Shown here piece after piece: positions 62,824-64,000 of a stretch of DNA of 64,000 nt; within the stretch, counting starts at the first letter, position 1; every line of letters starts with the position of its first letter. The notes under the pieces are model-generated. The model saw nothing but the letters and a program-made list of their open reading frames with translations. It did no database searches and was not told where the DNA came from. The translations under genes and the position numbers were made by a program. Source of the stretch: PALSA-505 sp036502085 (GTDB lineage Bacteria > Actinomycetota > Actinomycetes > Streptosporangiales > Streptosporangiaceae); contig DASXZD010000052.1 in the NCBI GenBank assembly GCA_036502085.1, forward strand, positions 1 to 64,000, read 5' to 3'.

Positions 62824-63526
62824 TCTCGCCGGAGTCCCCCGCCGCCGCCTCCACCCAGGCTTCCTCGCGGCTGCTCTCCTCGCGGTCGCCTTCCTCGCGA
62901 CCGGAACGTCCCCCCGGCTCGTCGTCCGCCCGCTCGGCCGGCGGCGCCACCCACGTCGGCCGCGACGCCGTATCCGCTTCCCCCTGCCACCCGGAAAGCC
63001 GGGGGTTCCACTGGGTGGGGAGCGTGAGCTCCTGCTCGACCCGCCCCCAGACCTCGTCTGTGCTTGATTCCCTGGTCAGCCTGGGCGCACGTGCCGCCGC
63101 GCCGGCCGCGGACAGTTCCGCGTCCACCCGCGCCCAGAGCTCGTCCGCCGGGGACGCGCCGGCCGGCCAGCCCAACCCTGACGAGCTCGTGCCCGCCGCC
63201 GCGCCAGAGGAACCAGCCCCGCCAGCCGCGACGCCTACCCCGCCCCCCGTGACGCCCGCCGCCGACTCGGCAGCCTGCACTCCCGCCGAGGCCGCGCCAG
63301 TCCCCGCTGTGCTCAGATCAGCAAGACGCCGGCCGCGATCACTCGCAGCCGGCGTCTCCGCACCGAATATCTTGTCACGGCTCCTGATCACGCCCGCCGC
63401 GAGTACAACTGCGGCCACCGCGCTTACTGCTATCGCCGCGTAGACAATTGGTAGCTCGCTGCTGATCGCGCCGGTCAGCAGCAGTCCCAGTCCTACGACG
63501 ACCAATGCGGCGCTGAGCCGGATCAC
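62639..63526 (-). CDS. N-terminal half of the split protein, two membrane segments
   Basis: 295 residues. Two hydrophobic segments (LSAALVVVGLGLLLTGAISS and IVYAAIAVSAVAAVVLAAGV) are followed by DKIFGAE, a Gly/Ala-rich region, and two ELWARV/EVWGRV-type motifs (ADELWARVDAELS, TDEVWGRVEQELT), then acidic low-complexity. The end (GARCRRCGVGPG) looks like wrong-frame reading. A +1 shift near 62650-62700 would join it to the 442-residue frame. It lies 43 bp downstream of divIVA on the same strand. Confidence 0.65.
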   Translation of the reverse strand: MIRLSAALVVVGLGLLLTGAISSELPIVYAAIAVSAVAAVVLAAGVIRSRDKIFGAETPAASDRGRRLADLSTAGTGAASAGVQAAESAAGVTGGGVGVAAGGAGSSGAAAGTSSSGLGWPAGASPADELWARVDAELSAAGAAARAPRLTRESSTDEVWGRVEQELTLPTQWNPRLSGWQGEADTASRPTWVAPPAERADDEPGGRSGREEGDREESSREEAWVEAAAGDSGESGSGAGDSGSAEATWGGTSAGEADETPAGESAELARDSVSGQDAGDAGVGARCRRCGVGPG

Positions 63527-63570
63527 GGACTGTTCCCACTGAGCGAGGGGTCAGGCGGCGCTTGCCGGGG

Positions 63571-64000
63571 TTAACGGCGCTCGTGCGGCGCGCCGTCGGT
63601 GCCAGGGCGGAACCCGGCCGCATGCGCGGCAGGCTCAGGCTGGCCGACGTACGCGGGCGTCCCGCCGGTCTGCCCGTTGCGCCCCTCGGAGCGCTGGATG
63701 GGAGCAGAGACGGCCTGCGGGCCGGTGCCGACCACGGCGCGGAAGCCGCCGGTGTCCGACGCACCCGCTTCGAGGTCGCGCAGCAGCCCCTCAAGGTACG
63801 CCTTGAACCTGCTGCGGTACTCCCGCTCAAAGGCACGCAGGTCATCGACCCGGCGCTCGAGCTCCTCACGCTGCTGCACGAGCGAGCCCATGGCCTGGCG
63901 GTGCCGCTCCTGAGCGTCTCGCTCCAGGCTCTCCGCGCGCGACCTGGCGTCGCCAGTGATCTGCTCGGCCTGCCGGCGCGCCTTGCTGAGGATGTCGTCG
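63571..64000 (-). CDS. divIVA: DivIVA/Wag31 polar growth protein (5' end beyond window)
   Basis: About 143 residues visible. The coiled coil begins at the window edge (DILSKARRQAEQITGDARSR) and includes MGSLVQQREELERRVDDLRA and REYRSRFKAYLEGLLRDLE, the typical C-terminal coiled coil of DivIVA in actinobacteria. A Gly/Ala/Gln-rich tail follows. The membrane-binding N-terminal domain lies outside. It marks the cell pole and directs tip growth and cell-wall synthesis. Beside ileS, as in Streptomyces. Confidence 0.93.
   Translation of the reverse strand, partial: DDILSKARRQAEQITGDARSRAESLERDAQERHRQAMGSLVQQREELERRVDDLRAFEREYRSRFKAYLEGLLRDLEAGASDTGGFRAVVGTGPQAVSAPIQRSEGRNGQTGGTPAYVGQPEPAAHAAGFRPGTDGAPHERR

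Overview
The window is chromosomal DNA of a high-GC actinobacterium. Coding sequence is GC-rich throughout, GTG starts are common, and one strand carries the backbone order rpsA - polA - PdtaR-type regulator - gltD/gltB - lgt - trpA/B/C - hisI - hisF/A/H/B/C/D - dnaE - RluD-like enzyme - lspA - DksA-like - ileS - divIVA. From memory this resembles the order in Streptomyces coelicolor and relatives. Mycothiol-type (TIGR03085), SARP/BTAD, ANTAR and PspC proteins fit an actinomycete. The species cannot be named from the sequence alone.

Layout. 1-5.7 kb: rpsA (cut by the window edge), polA, a hotdog thioesterase, a universal stress protein and an ANTAR response regulator. 5.7-6.7 kb: a visibly lower-GC island with a LAGLIDADG-type protein downstream of an unusual tRNA gene. 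6.8-9.9 kb: an envelope-stress cluster (DUF1707 protein, PspC protein, PspC-fused histidine kinase, NarL-type regulator) with a perfect 28-bp palindrome at its divergent promoter. 9.9-19.6 kb: accessory genes, namely a ParA-like ATPase joined to a small partner by a ladder of minigenes, a secreted GH3 glycosidase, a divergent CysRS, and a giant STAND/BTAD regulator followed by a small protein and a lipoprotein. 19.6-33 kb: gltD-gltB, a MarR regulator, lgt, trpA-trpB-trpC, an odd response regulator, a Trp-associated membrane protein and hisI. 33-37 kb: a TIGR03085 protein, a repeat-rich gap, an archaeal-type AspRS behind a candidate T-box, and polyphosphate glucokinase. 37-42 kb: the tightly overlapping hisD-C-B-H-A-F operon. 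42-51 kb: a DUF885 hydrolase, an ABC exporter, a cation exchanger, an arsenic cluster with a truncated aquaporin, and small accessory genes. 51-64 kb: dnaE, an RluD-like enzyme, lspA, a DksA-like protein, a secreted protein, T-box-controlled ileS, a gene that looks split by a frameshift, and the 3' part of divIVA.

How the genes work together. No trpF is present among the trp genes, so HisA probably acts as the bifunctional isomerase PriA. Lgt and LspA process lipoproteins such as the small one at 19.2 kb. Two aminoacyl-tRNA synthetases (AspRS-like and IleRS) appear to be controlled by T-box leaders whose specifier codons and acceptor-binding bases match tRNA-Asp and tRNA-Ile. Many genes seem to be translated from leaderless mRNAs: a TANNNT-like -10 box lies 6-8 nt before the start codon and no Shine-Dalgarno sequence is seen.

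The most unusual items are the five-step ATGA minigene ladder between the ParA-like gene and its partner (10183-10255), the T-box with an Asp specifier (36004-36285), the short-armed tRNA with a CAA anticodon beside a LAGLIDADG gene (5747-6640), the 28-bp palindrome (7735-7762), and a dispersed repeat next to a truncated aquaporin (47741-48067).
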